Assembly (NCBI GenBank): GCA_963669405.2
Contig: CAXXHF010000002.1
Span: forward strand, 2,356,001-2,420,000
Length of the DNA stretch: 64,000 nucleotides
Direction of reading: 5' to 3'
Source of the DNA: Aureisphaera sp963669405
Lineage (GTDB): Bacteria; Bacteroidota; Bacteroidia; Flavobacteriales; Flavobacteriaceae
The position numbers and the translations under genes are program-made. Below, in pieces: positions 37,101 through 43,621 of the stretch; within the stretch, counting starts at the first letter, position 1, and every line of letters starts with the position of its first letter. The notes under the pieces were generated by a model. That model saw only the letters and a program-made list of their open reading frames with translations, made no database searches and was not told the origin of the DNA.

Positions 37101-38876
37101 AATAGCCAATATTGTTTAGGAGAAGTATCACGAAACACTTTAACAGACCCATCGGGATTAAACTGGACCATTACCGATGGGGGACTAGATTGTACTTCTT
37201 GTACTGCAACTACGACCTACACAACTACAGGGTGGGACAATGGAGTTCCGGATAGTAACACTTTAGCTATTATAGCGTTTGATTATGATACTTCAGCCAA
37301 TGGTGATATTGATGCTTGTGAGCTAAAGATATCTTCAGGAGCCACTTTAACAGTGGGAGCAGATGATTATGTAAAGGTTGAAAACGACATCGAGGTAGAC
37401 GGTAGTTTGTTTGTATCTCATACAGGTAATCTGGTTCAAACAGAAGACGATGCCCAAGTAATTAATGATGGTGCCATTAATGTAAATGTAACCACTCCTG
37501 TACTCCAGACTAGGGACTTCATGATTATGGGAAGCCCTATGACAACAGAATCCCGAACCGATGTATATGATTCAGCATTCTTGGTGTCAGATCATACCCC
37601 AGAAAACTTCATACCCCATCCAGATGTGGCTCCGGGAGGAACTAACTTTGCCGATGACAATGGCGATTTCTGGACACAGATGGCTTCAGGAATTATAGAT
37701 CCGGGTAGAGGTTATATCGTAAGACCACAGGATTCTTATACTGACCCTGCTAACGAAGCCTACAATTTTACCTATGCATTGGGTACATTAAACAATGGTA
37801 TTGTAACTAAACCAGCGGTATACAATGGTGCCAGTAATCCAGATGGGACCCCAAACGTATATGCGAATCCTTATGCTTCCGCCATTTCAGCAGATGATTT
37901 TATCAATGCCAACCCGTTGGTGAGTGAACTGTATTTCTGGGAGCACCTTACTCCACCGAGTACGACTTTCCCTGGGTCTAACAGTATCAACTTCAGTATG
38001 GACGATATTTCTATGTACAACCTTTCTGGAGGAGTGGCTGCGGCAAATGATCCTACGGGTACAGAGACAGAACCGAATGGGATCATTGCAACTTCCCAAG
38101 GATTTGGTGTTAAGGCTTTTGCTAGTGGAAATGTGACCTTTAATAACACGATGCGTTTAACTAGTGGTAACACAACATTGCGCTTTGCGGAACAAGTAGA
38201 TAAAATTTGGCTTCAGGTTACCAATCTAGATTATGAATTAGGAAGCAATACTTTAATTGCATTTAATCCAGTAGCTACCGAGGATATGGATTCTGGTTAC
38301 GACAGCAATCGTTTAGCCACAGCTATATCTCTCTACTCTCACTTAAAAGATGGAAATGGACAATTGGGGATCCAAACTTTGGATGCCTTTACGCCTAACA
38401 AAATAATACCCATAGGCTTCAGTACTTTGGTTAAAGAAGAGTCTTATTACAATGTTTCAATTTCCAACCTCGAAGGAGATCAAATAAGTGAAGTTACCGT
38501 ATACCTTACCGATAACTATTTGAACATAATTACAAATCTTTCAGAAGGGGATTATTATTTCAGCAGTGAAGAAGGTGATTTTAAGGGTCGATTCACCTTA
38601 TCTTTTGAGGAACCCATTATACTTTCTTCAAATGATAATGCATTGCAGAAAATATCAATAGTCCCCAACCCAACCCATGGATTGCTAAACATTCAATCCC
38701 CAACCAGTATCCAACAGGTACAGGTGTACGATATGCAAGGGCGTATTGTGGTAGATTTAGCAGGAAATGGGTTGGAATTTCTGGAGGTGAACATAGAGGA
38801 TATGGCATCTGCTATGTATTTCTTGAAGGTCTATACTGAAAAAGGATCTGTTACCAAACGTATCATTAAAGAGTAA
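31161..38876 (+). CDS. Giant T9SS-secreted surface protein with HYR, C-type lectin-like and BspA-type repeats
   Basis: 2571 residues. Signal peptide 1-23 (MKTSISIIFITLFLLSSVGKSYA). Order: a Cys-containing beta-domain (25-190); HYR-like domains (about 190-480) with a C-type lectin-like domain inserted at about 300-429 (WHGENSGYENWGDGEPNN, DEDYTVIRTDGKWNDI); a long beta-helix-like stretch (480-1030); another HYR (about 1034-1115); a lamin-tail-like region (1116-1320); two copies of a PKD-like plus BspA/DUF285 repeat module (1324-1710 and 1714-2010, repeats such as MFNNAEDFNQDLNSWNVSQV); a C-terminal beta region; and a type A T9SS sorting domain (about 2492-2571, SIVPNPTHGLLNIQS, VYDMQGRIV). It would be exported, anchored on the surface and used for adhesion or glycan binding (inference). 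It lies behind a two-component system and an operator-like array. Confidence 0.92.
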   Translation: MKTSISIIFITLFLLSSVGKSYAQCDGTNDIIQDDFDNELPSFLLPAGNTFTATCSGNIEGVSFWTRRVTGGSIGGVSVTLELWSQPLSSSTRTLINSQTLDLPFSGSQQEHYFQFDNVSPVNSGELYAFRVVKNDDDRSIDLRTHEATDVYSGGEIFTGQFWNFDPISEDWDIRFQVHYFDEVAPNANCKNITRSLGTGNTVSISASNINNNSNDDDTGIASFGISQNTFDCTNIGDNTVTLFVTDQNGNSSSCQAIVTILDENAPVLTCPGDITFGTDPGVPATVTYNDILYSDCTVEAPSGFTLLGIRDERTYFISNNAILVQNAHTDAESKGGFVATIWDDAHNAYIRNAVNTVTGNSSEQVLIGYSDAPTEGFFRWHGENSGYENWGDGEPNNLGDEDYTVIRTDGKWNDINRNQSRKYILELSNPTITQTAGLPSGSVFPLGDTVNTFQATDASGNVGTCSFTVTVVQNPYETNVEIDNGALKITDIETDSDDQITLSSDGTTLTISNLATPVQVLGGPTLTDPTTVTVPLASITNGIEFNANNGDDTVNFNSDLTLTGANNGISLYGLSGLSAYSQSGAIDIEGAFIIDNSSSAFILIGELTAASLSITNVDRIRDRIVPLPITIAGQTDLQATTNISIIEGATHTFNGVVNLESRDVSFYAIGPTTLGTVTTTGTGDFSESYIRVGPGSLELTGDITTAGNSDLRLRAQTTITQTSGTITTDLLTLEGRNDGGTTAILLGDNDVNILETLTGDSLELIVLNDIDDVELGLIIVDGITVIAPTIILSEDTELTKNNSGVASLLGNIDLTATSGTNSAVINHNGGLLEFAGDTIDLSGNLDYNGVLDTTTRFLGNTTLDPDGISPFFGNLYVEGIFALEVFVNVLNEAKFSKETTVLKGRGSLGGGPTIIENDAVVTPGIIGDVASLSFNNLLISSGTYAPVVENDDDYDILEVAGTVTLTNAALSPIGGFIAQSDDVEIMLIDNDGTDAVVGTFNGIPEGGGVTFGSYTGILSYAGGDGNDITLLPDAVDPVAVCQDLSLAIGLDGAVVTPDMIDNGSTDNVAIASLLIDGASQKDFTYEDLGDNEVTLTVMDTSGNTAQCTATVNLTSTVTFPIQISEYQPQTTNDPQSIEIKGEAGEAFLGTFVVVEGDTDTSDIGVVKSADSFSGTFNADGLLVATVPNIVGPTHTVILTTSFSGTVNITDIDSDDDGTADDLTAFGVILDAVGVGDGGACCPLDVLYGTDFGGVNLTSIGGIPSAIFRLGSTGNFYQIASSNDNIYDNTGTLVDAFLFDIVPTANGTFGTINPLVNASTDAFVTTWKTDNSGSSGDDQITIFTDNSLTYDYRVDWGDGTVETGIIGNITHTYDSAGTYTIRIIGTFPRFRSNGSFFGDAEKLLSIDQWGTNAWTSFAEAFYECENMDMVATDIPDLSNVTSLFSMFGNCNALVGNASINNWDVSTVENMQLLFVAAINFNQPLDNWNVGNVTNMASMFNTAESFNQDLNSWNTSQVQFMDFLFLGALNFNGAIGNWNVSNVVEMSWMFNNAEDFNQDLNSWNVSQVQEMDFMFLGATNFNGNISNWNPAQVTTMYAMFQNAVNFNQDISGWDVGLVTDMGWMFRDATNFNQNLGGWDVSNVGQANEMFIGTALSNVNYDSLLLGWSQLTLQNNISFGTDASYCLGAEARDILTDPSGLNWTITDGGLNCDSVFITSWKTDNLGFSTDNQIKITTAFGETYDYNINWGDGTSDTGVTGDITHTYGAPGTYTVTISGTFPRITTDTPGTPGDTSDRLKLIEVVQWGTNPWTSMRLAFDGCANLDVTATDTPNLSNATSLSNMFARCQNLQGTAAFNNWDVSTITDMRALFFNTNNFNQELSNWNVSMVESMDFMFMFTNSFNQDISNWNVSAVTTMENMFNSATAFDQDLGNWDISSLQDAEDMFNNVALSTVNYDNTLIGWATLDAGEAQIPANIIFDGGNSQYCLGEVSRNTLTDPSGLNWTITDGGLDCTSCTATTTYTTTGWDNGVPDSNTLAIIAFDYDTSANGDIDACELKISSGATLTVGADDYVKVENDIEVDGSLFVSHTGNLVQTEDDAQVINDGAINVNVTTPVLQTRDFMIMGSPMTTESRTDVYDSAFLVSDHTPENFIPHPDVAPGGTNFADDNGDFWTQMASGIIDPGRGYIVRPQDSYTDPANEAYNFTYALGTLNNGIVTKPAVYNGASNPDGTPNVYANPYASAISADDFINANPLVSELYFWEHLTPPSTTFPGSNSINFSMDDISMYNLSGGVAAANDPTGTETEPNGIIATSQGFGVKAFASGNVTFNNTMRLTSGNTTLRFAEQVDKIWLQVTNLDYELGSNTLIAFNPVATEDMDSGYDSNRLATAISLYSHLKDGNGQLGIQTLDAFTPNKIIPIGFSTLVKEESYYNVSISNLEGDQISEVTVYLTDNYLNIITNLSEGDYYFSSEEGDFKGRFTLSFEEPIILSSNDNALQKISIVPNPTHGLLNIQSPTSIQQVQVYDMQGRIVVDLAGNGLEFLEVNIEDMASAMYFLKVYTEKGSVTKRIIKE
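35131..37200 (+). repeat. Tandem duplication of a PKD-like + BspA/DUF285 module inside the giant gene
   Basis: Each copy starts with TSWKTDN, continues with WGDGT and THTY (PKD-like), then FNNWDVS/FNQ repeats of about 25 residues, and ends DPSGLNWTITDGGL. Copy 1 spans 35131-36300 with about seven repeats (35524-36112); copy 2 spans 36301-37200 with about four (36712-36990). The copies differ throughout at base level, so the duplication is not recent. Confidence 0.8.
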
Positions 38877-38879
38877 GGT

Positions 38880-38999
38880 ATGAAAGTATTCATTCACTGG
38901 CTTTTCCTAGCAATAAGCAATTTTGTAATCATTTTGTTTTTCCACTGGATGACAAATCAGAGGACAAGACTAGCTATAAATACAAAACATGAATTTTAA
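38880..38999 (+). CDS. Possible 39-residue membrane peptide
   Basis: ATG at 38880, four bases after the giant gene's stop, gives a peptide starting MKVFIHWLFLAISNFVIILF, one transmembrane helix, then a basic tail ending NTKHEF. It sits within the same transcript before the terminator at 39166-39197. Its size makes chance plausible; codon use is unremarkable. No family recognised. Confidence 0.3.
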   Translation: MKVFIHWLFLAISNFVIILFFHWMTNQRTRLAINTKHEF

Positions 39000-39009
39000 G
39001 CTTGGGGTT

Positions 39010-39132
39010 ATGGATCATTTACTTGTACAAGATATTGATTACGAATTTGGATACGGGTCACCAGACCAGATGGAACGAATAGCGTTTTTAGAAGACAGAA
39101 TTGCTAAACATGAATTATTGCTAGCAGTATAA
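39010..39132 (+). CDS. Possible 40-residue acidic peptide
   Basis: ATG at 39010, 10 bases after the preceding small frame. The peptide starts MDHLLVQDIDYEFGYGSPDQ and ends RIAKHELLLAV, with an amphipathic C-terminal helix. It ends 33 nt before a good terminator, so it would be the last frame of the transcript. No family recognised; it may not be translated. Confidence 0.35.
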   Translation: MDHLLVQDIDYEFGYGSPDQMERIAFLEDRIAKHELLLAV

Positions 39133-39165
39133 TTTTTTTCATGATTGATTTGGGTTTATTAGATG

Positions 39166-39196
39166 ACCTCTCAACTGTAATGGTTGGGAGGTTTTT
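39166..39196 (+). terminator. Intrinsic terminator of the giant-gene transcript
   Basis: ACCTCTCAAC (39166-39175), 7-nt loop, GTTGGGAGGT (39183-39192), T-run to 39196; one G-U pair. From here to 39340 nothing else was recognised. Confidence 0.82.
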
Positions 39197-39340
39197 GTTG
39201 TAAATGGCTACAACGATTACCTGTTGCATACCGCAAATTTTTTACGATTTATTGCCCTGATGATTTTTTTAAAGAGAAAAAATGATTTTGAATTTTTTGA
39301 GGGGGTGATAATTGTCATTATTTAAGTGATATTTCAAAGC

Positions 39341-39348
39341 TATTTTTG
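39341..39348 (+). promoter_or_regulatory. -7 promoter element of the first universal stress protein gene
   Basis: TATTTTTG matches TAnnTTTG, 17 nt before the ATG at 39366. No well-placed TTG. Confidence 0.45.
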
Positions 39349-39365
39349 GAACAAATGTCATCATC

Positions 39366-40193
39366 ATGAAAAATATCCTTCTTCCTACCGATTTTTCTGA
39401 AAACTCACAAAATGCCATAATATTTGCACTCGAGCTTTTTCGTGGTAGTAGTGTGCAATTTCATATGTTGAATGTTCAAAGACCTTCAGAGTACACAACA
39501 GGTGATATTATTTTGTCATCCCCTGGAGACACTATTTTTGGGGTTGTAATGAATGATAACAAAATTAGGCTAAAGAATCTAATTGCTGAGTTGAAAGAAC
39601 AATATAAGGACGAAGATTATGAGTTTGAGGTACATGTAGATTTTGATACACTTACTGATGCCATGAATCAGATTATCCAAAAAAATAAGATGGATTTAAT
39701 CATCATGGGAACTAATGGAGCCACTGGAGCTCGTGAAGTTTTATTTGGAAGTAACACCCTAAATGTAATTAGAAAAATAAACTGTCCTCTACTTGCTATT
39801 CCTGAAGGGTATGTTTTTTCAAAACTTGATTCCTTTTTGTTTACATCAGATAGTTGTAAGGATTTGGGGCATGAAAACACAAAACCAATGAAGCAACTTA
39901 TGGAGATGTTTAATCCCTTGTTACATGTCCTTAAAATTAAACCAGACACTGCGGTGACCCATAATTGTGATACTTGTCTTCAGACCATTGTAAAGACGGG
40001 TTCTGTTAAGTCGTATACCGTAAAGGGTATTCCTGCTCCCATGGTGATAGATACTTTTGTACAGCTGAATAGCGTAGATGTACATGCTATGTTTGTTAAA
40101 AGAGAATCGTTTATGGATCGATTTATTTTTGGATCAGATACAACAAAGATTAGTTATAAAACAAGAATTCCCCTATTGTTAATGCATAAGTAA
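39366..40193 (+). CDS. Universal stress protein, two UspA domains (second degenerate)
   Basis: 275 residues. Domain 1 (MKNILLPTDFSENSQNAIIF to about residue 145) keeps the nucleotide-binding motif GTNGATGAREVLFGSNT and the strand CPLLAIP. Domain 2 (about 150-275) keeps the fold end (RIPLLLMHK) but the glycine motif is reduced to FIFGSDTTK, and it holds three cysteines (HNCDTC and an earlier Cys). USPs bind ATP and help cells survive starvation, oxygen or redox stress; partners here are unknown. It lies in a small stress region with another two-domain USP. Confidence 0.9.
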   Translation: MKNILLPTDFSENSQNAIIFALELFRGSSVQFHMLNVQRPSEYTTGDIILSSPGDTIFGVVMNDNKIRLKNLIAELKEQYKDEDYEFEVHVDFDTLTDAMNQIIQKNKMDLIIMGTNGATGAREVLFGSNTLNVIRKINCPLLAIPEGYVFSKLDSFLFTSDSCKDLGHENTKPMKQLMEMFNPLLHVLKIKPDTAVTHNCDTCLQTIVKTGSVKSYTVKGIPAPMVIDTFVQLNSVDVHAMFVKRESFMDRFIFGSDTTKISYKTRIPLLLMHK

Positions 40194-40241
40194 TTAAGCG
40201 AAGACCAGATTAGGTCTCCCGTATTGAATTATATTTTCAGG

Positions 40242-40502
40242 TTATGCATTGTATACTTTCATCGAAGTTATGGTGAGTTCCATCATGACTTTTGCTAGTG
40301 GATCATCGCTAAAATCCCATCGCATAGCAACCTCAGGTTCTATGTGTTGTAGTGCTATAAAATCTCGAGTCAAATACCCCACCAACCTGTGGTACTCATC
40401 AACACTATAAGTCCCTTTGTTTTTTAATTCTTTCGCAAGCTGAAATTGATTTTCTAGTTGCAACTGTCTTCTAAACGGATTGTCGTAAGGTTGGTTTCTC
40501 AT
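40242..40502 (-). CDS. Small conserved-looking hypothetical protein, 86 residues
   Basis: 86 residues starting MRNQPYDNPFRRQLQLENQF. It is soluble and mostly helical by appearance, with Tyr- and acid-rich segments (YSVDEYHRLVGYLTRDFIAL, MRWDFSDDPLAKVMMELTI). No signal peptide, membrane segment or familiar motif. It is convergent with the first USP gene and divergent from the double helix-turn-helix gene, so it is likely an independent unit. I do not recognise a family. Confidence 0.6.
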   Translation of the reverse strand: MRNQPYDNPFRRQLQLENQFQLAKELKNKGTYSVDEYHRLVGYLTRDFIALQHIEPEVAMRWDFSDDPLAKVMMELTITSMKVYNA

Positions 40503-40742
40503 GACACATTTTTTTGGTTACAATAACATAATCAACTAGTGTGCCATTCTTGAATATAATCCTTCTTTTGAATGTGCAGAACAAGTCTGTACGGGTGTCT
40601 CTTTTAAACACAAATGCCTGTTCAAAAAACAGTTATGACGATAGTTTACCGTCTAATCCTCATATTGATCAACTATTACATTAGGATTTGAAAAGCGGTA
40701 TTTTATTATGAAATTTATTCCAATAGATTAATAAAAAAGGGT
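40503..40742. other. Divergent intergenic region, 240 bp
   Basis: It separates the small minus-strand gene from the double helix-turn-helix gene. It is A/T-rich with no consensus promoter, hairpin or reading frame I can support. Confidence 0.5.
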
Positions 40743-41576
40743 ATGAGTAAACAAAGATTGAGTAGCGATGAATTGACTTTTCTCAAGTTGTTTGTACATG
40801 GGTATAATAATTCTGATTTTTTAAAATACTTCAGTTTGGATGAAGAAGTTATCGCCGAACGGATTATGAGTATTCAATGCAAATTCAGGGTAAAAAACTG
40901 GCAAACCATAATAAAAAAGGCATTTCATGAAAAAATATTAAAGCCTGCAGATTTTACTGAACGATCCATAAAAGAACTATCGTCAAAATTTGCTATCAGA
41001 ATTTTTAATGAACACCAATCCAAAACTGATTTTGATTTTGAGAGTCTGAAAGAAACGATAATCGACTTTATCTATAATTGCAATCATGAATTGGCTTTCA
41101 ATAGATCAATTGAAGATTTTGAGCAAAAAACGTTGAGCTTAAAGTTGAAGCTTAAAGAGCGGAAGCTTATTGAGCTTGTTTACATAGGTATTTGGGATGA
41201 ACGGAAAATAGCAAAACTATTATTGGTGCCAATTAAAAAGGTTTCCATCATGAAACAAAATATTCTTCATGTGTTATCAGCGAATTCTTGGTACAATGCT
41301 ATACGAAAGGCATTTCAATTAAACATTTTAAGTAAACAAAAGTATGTAAGCGTTGACTTAAAACAGGAGATGGAAATGCGCTGTCAGTTAATCATAGGAA
41401 TTTTAACCGAGCAAAACAGCAAGGAAATTAAGACTAAATTGAAGATATATGATGAGTTGCTAGATTTATATAATGTCTATGAATACAGTTGTTTGCTTAG
41501 AAAAGATTTTGATGAACACAAAATCACATTAATGGAGCCATTTATGGTAACAAGAATTGATGAGGTTCGTGTGTAG
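40743..41576 (+). CDS. Protein with two LuxR-type helix-turn-helix-like units
   Basis: 277 residues. Two segments look alike and like a LuxR/GerE domain: residues 7-66 (LSSDELTFLKLFVHGYNNSD, then NWQTIIKKAFHEKIL) and 132-196 (LKERKLIELVYIGIWDERKI, then SWYNAIRKAFQLNIL). Both keep the final W-x2-I-x-KAF-x4-IL pattern of the recognition and dimer helices. No receiver, kinase or membrane domain is present. It could be a DNA-binding protein that occupies a two-half-site operator as a monomer, or a degenerate relative that binds protein partners. It lies between universal stress genes. No named family recognised. Confidence 0.65.
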   Translation: MSKQRLSSDELTFLKLFVHGYNNSDFLKYFSLDEEVIAERIMSIQCKFRVKNWQTIIKKAFHEKILKPADFTERSIKELSSKFAIRIFNEHQSKTDFDFESLKETIIDFIYNCNHELAFNRSIEDFEQKTLSLKLKLKERKLIELVYIGIWDERKIAKLLLVPIKKVSIMKQNILHVLSANSWYNAIRKAFQLNILSKQKYVSVDLKQEMEMRCQLIIGILTEQNSKEIKTKLKIYDELLDLYNVYEYSCLLRKDFDEHKITLMEPFMVTRIDEVRV

Positions 41577-41969
41577 TTGTTAGGAATAATGCCTTCAATG
41601 TGTGTAAGGAAAAACATTTATTCCCAAAAAGGATACGTTTATTACAAGCTTTCCTCACTTATTACAAATGGATTCGTAGTAAGAAACATTTCATATTACT
41701 TTGTCTATAAGTTGAAGAAGATGACATGCTTAAAAAACGTATAAGAAATTATAGTAATAGCTAAACCCAGTTTGAAATAAAGTTTGTTTAATTTCTATTC
41801 TCTTCAGCCCAACTGTTTTTTTAGTAGAATGATTCAAGCTTGATTGTTATATGCAAATGACAACCTTGCCTAAATAGATCAAAGGGGAGTATCTAAGATT
41901 ATGCAATGAATACATAATCACTAGGTAGGGTTGTGGGTTTAATTTTAAATTGATATATCATTCCTTTCT
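41577..41969. other. Intergenic stretch without a recognised gene
   Basis: A/T-rich. A -7-like TTACTTTG is at 41696-41703 and lone ACGT words occur at about 41631 and 41748, but no reading frame or hairpin stands out. The distal part leads into the candidate RNA at 41970-42082. Confidence 0.5.
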
Positions 41970-42082
41970 TGTTTCTTCTTTTGGAACTTAATGGGGGTTT
42001 TGTTCTGAGGAAAGTGAATGATTCATACGCCATAACAAGCGTATTTGTGAAAAGGGAGTGCTTCTAAAGCACTCCCTTTTTT
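41970..42082 (+). ncRNA. Candidate small RNA ending in a perfect terminator
   Basis: Two consecutive stems: ATACGC/GCGTAT (42025-42030 with 42039-42044) and a perfect 13-bp stem AAAAGGGAGTGCT/AGCACTCCCTTTT (42050-42062 with 42068-42080) plus Ts. The preceding gene ends 475 nt earlier and no reading frame lies between, so an independent RNA is more likely than a very long 3' end. A -7-like TTCTTTTG near 41980 would give a transcript of about 100 nt. The left boundary is approximate. Confidence 0.45.
42050..42082 (+). terminator. Strong intrinsic terminator before the second universal stress gene
   Basis: Perfect 13-bp stem with a 5-nt loop (TCTAA) and six Ts. Strand plus; the adjacent gene is convergent and ends at 42175. 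Confidence 0.88.
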
Positions 42083-42174
42083 ATGCTGAAATTCATTGGG
42101 ATAGTAACACAATATGTCAGCGTATTTCTGTGAGAATTATGGGAATTAAATTGTATTTATTATTAGGATAGAAT

Positions 42175-42996
42175 TTATATCTTAAAAGTAATCACGGGCA
42201 TGTTAGCGTGGTTTACTAAGTCTTCACTAATACTCCCATTAAAAAAATGAGAAATCCCTTTTCTACCATGAGTGCTCATACCAACCAACTGTGCATTATT
42301 TTCACGGGCAAAGCCTAAGATTCCTTTTTCTACAGAAGTATCGTTGTATATGTTCAGCGTATAGTTTTCAATCCCCATGCCTTTTACAAAGTTTTTCATC
42401 ATAGAATTGGTCTCCAATGAGGTTTTAAAATCACTAGGGGTGTTCACGTACAACAGATGCATTTTGGCACCAACGTCCTTGGCAAAACTTTGAGCTTTGC
42501 CAAAGGGAGCGCGACACTCTTCTGAAAAATCAGTGGCAAACACAAAATCGGTAATTTCAAAATGAGAATGTTCATTTTTTATAACTAAGACGGGAATTTC
42601 CGATGTGCGAACCACTTTCTCGGTATTACTTCCTATGAACATTTCTTTAAAACCACTCAAGCCGTGAGAGCCCATAATAACAAGATCGATGTCTTTTTCC
42701 TGAACAGTTTGTTGAATGTCTTCGTAGATTTCACCATGCCCAATAGCCTCGTAAATTTCCAGATCTTGAAGGTAAGGACGCAAGAGGATTTTCTCAAACT
42801 CCTTTTCAGCTAATCTAATGAAATACAGTGACTCTGGAAGTGTCCCTACTTGTCCCACATCGTTAAGATGAGAAGGTAAGTTTAATGAATGTTCTAAATA
42901 AATCTCGCTCTGATTTTTTCTGGCAATTTGGGCAGCGACCTTTAAGGCATTCTCTGCTTGAATTGAAAAATCTGTGGGGACAAGAATACGTTTCAT
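42175..42996 (-). CDS. Universal stress protein, two intact UspA domains
   Basis: 273 residues. Domain 1 starts MKRILVPTDFSIQAENALKV and has the nucleotide motif GSHGLSGFKEMFIGSNTE. Domain 2 starts DFVFATDFSEECRAPF and has STHGRKGISHFFNGSISE; both fit G-x2-G-x9-G-S/T, so both halves probably bind ATP, unlike the degenerate second half of the first USP. Cytoplasmic. It is divergent from the rimP operon. Confidence 0.93.
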   Translation of the reverse strand: MKRILVPTDFSIQAENALKVAAQIARKNQSEIYLEHSLNLPSHLNDVGQVGTLPESLYFIRLAEKEFEKILLRPYLQDLEIYEAIGHGEIYEDIQQTVQEKDIDLVIMGSHGLSGFKEMFIGSNTEKVVRTSEIPVLVIKNEHSHFEITDFVFATDFSEECRAPFGKAQSFAKDVGAKMHLLYVNTPSDFKTSLETNSMMKNFVKGMGIENYTLNIYNDTSVEKGILGFARENNAQLVGMSTHGRKGISHFFNGSISEDLVNHANMPVITFKI

Positions 42997-43081
42997 AAGT
43001 GTATATATTGGAAGGATTTAGCCCAATTAAATTACAAAATAATATTGAGCGCGTCGGTTTTTATTATCTCGAAAAATGTAG

Positions 43082-43089
43082 TATATTTG
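43082..43089 (+). promoter_or_regulatory. -7 promoter element of the rimP-nusA-infB operon
   Basis: TATATTTG matches TAnnTTTG exactly; start expected near 43096. No TTG at the right distance. Confidence 0.5.
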
Positions 43090-43113
43090 CAGCGAAATTA
43101 AGAGCAACAAGGT

Positions 43114-43139
43114 GAGGGGACGGGAAGTCCCCTCTTTTT
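43114..43139 (+). terminator. Intrinsic terminator in the rimP leader (possible attenuator)
   Basis: GAGGGGAC (43114-43121), loop GGGAA, GTCCCCTC (43127-43134), then five Ts. The perfect stem lies between the promoter and rimP, ending 13 nt before the ATG. If active it would end most transcripts after about 44 nt, so read-through would set the level of the translation and transcription factors downstream. Confidence 0.75.
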
Positions 43140-43152
43140 ATAGCCAAAATTG

Positions 43153-43614
43153 ATGCAGGAAAAAGTTACCCAGTTGTTGGAAAAAGCCTTGAAAGAAAAT
43201 CCATCCTTGTTTTTGATTGACATGGAAATTAGGCCTGGAAATCAGATTCGAGTAACTATAGATGGAGATCAAGGAGTCAAAGTAGAAGATTGTATTGCTA
43301 TAAGTCGTGCTATTGAGCATAATTTGGATAGGGAAGAAGAAGATTTCTCTTTAGAAGTCTTGTCTGCGGGAGTCTCTGAACCCTTGTCTATGGTTCGTCA
43401 GTATAAAAAGAATCTAGGCAGAAAGCTTAAGGTAAAAACCAGTGATGAAACCTTGGAAGGAGAATTGGTAAATGTAAGTGACGAGGATATTACCCTGCAT
43501 TGGAAATCAAGAGAACCCAAACCCGTAGGTAAAGGAAAAGTAACCGTTCAAAAAGAGGCTGTAGTGCCTTATAAAAATATTGTAGAAGCAAAAGTTATGA
43601 TAACATTTAATTAA
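43153..43614 (+). CDS. rimP: Ribosome maturation factor RimP
   Basis: 153 residues from ATG 43153 (a TTG directly before it is in frame). PSLFLIDMEIRPGNQIRVTI, DCIAISRAIEHNLD and FSLEVLSAGVSEPL mark the N-terminal domain; the Sm-like C-domain follows (YKKNLGRKLKVKT to the end). It helps 30S subunit assembly. First gene of the rimP-nusA-infB operon, a very common order; nusA begins 7 nt after its stop. Confidence 0.95.
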   Translation: MQEKVTQLLEKALKENPSLFLIDMEIRPGNQIRVTIDGDQGVKVEDCIAISRAIEHNLDREEEDFSLEVLSAGVSEPLSMVRQYKKNLGRKLKVKTSDETLEGELVNVSDEDITLHWKSREPKPVGKGKVTVQKEAVVPYKNIVEAKVMITFN

Positions 43615-43621
43615 GAATGAT

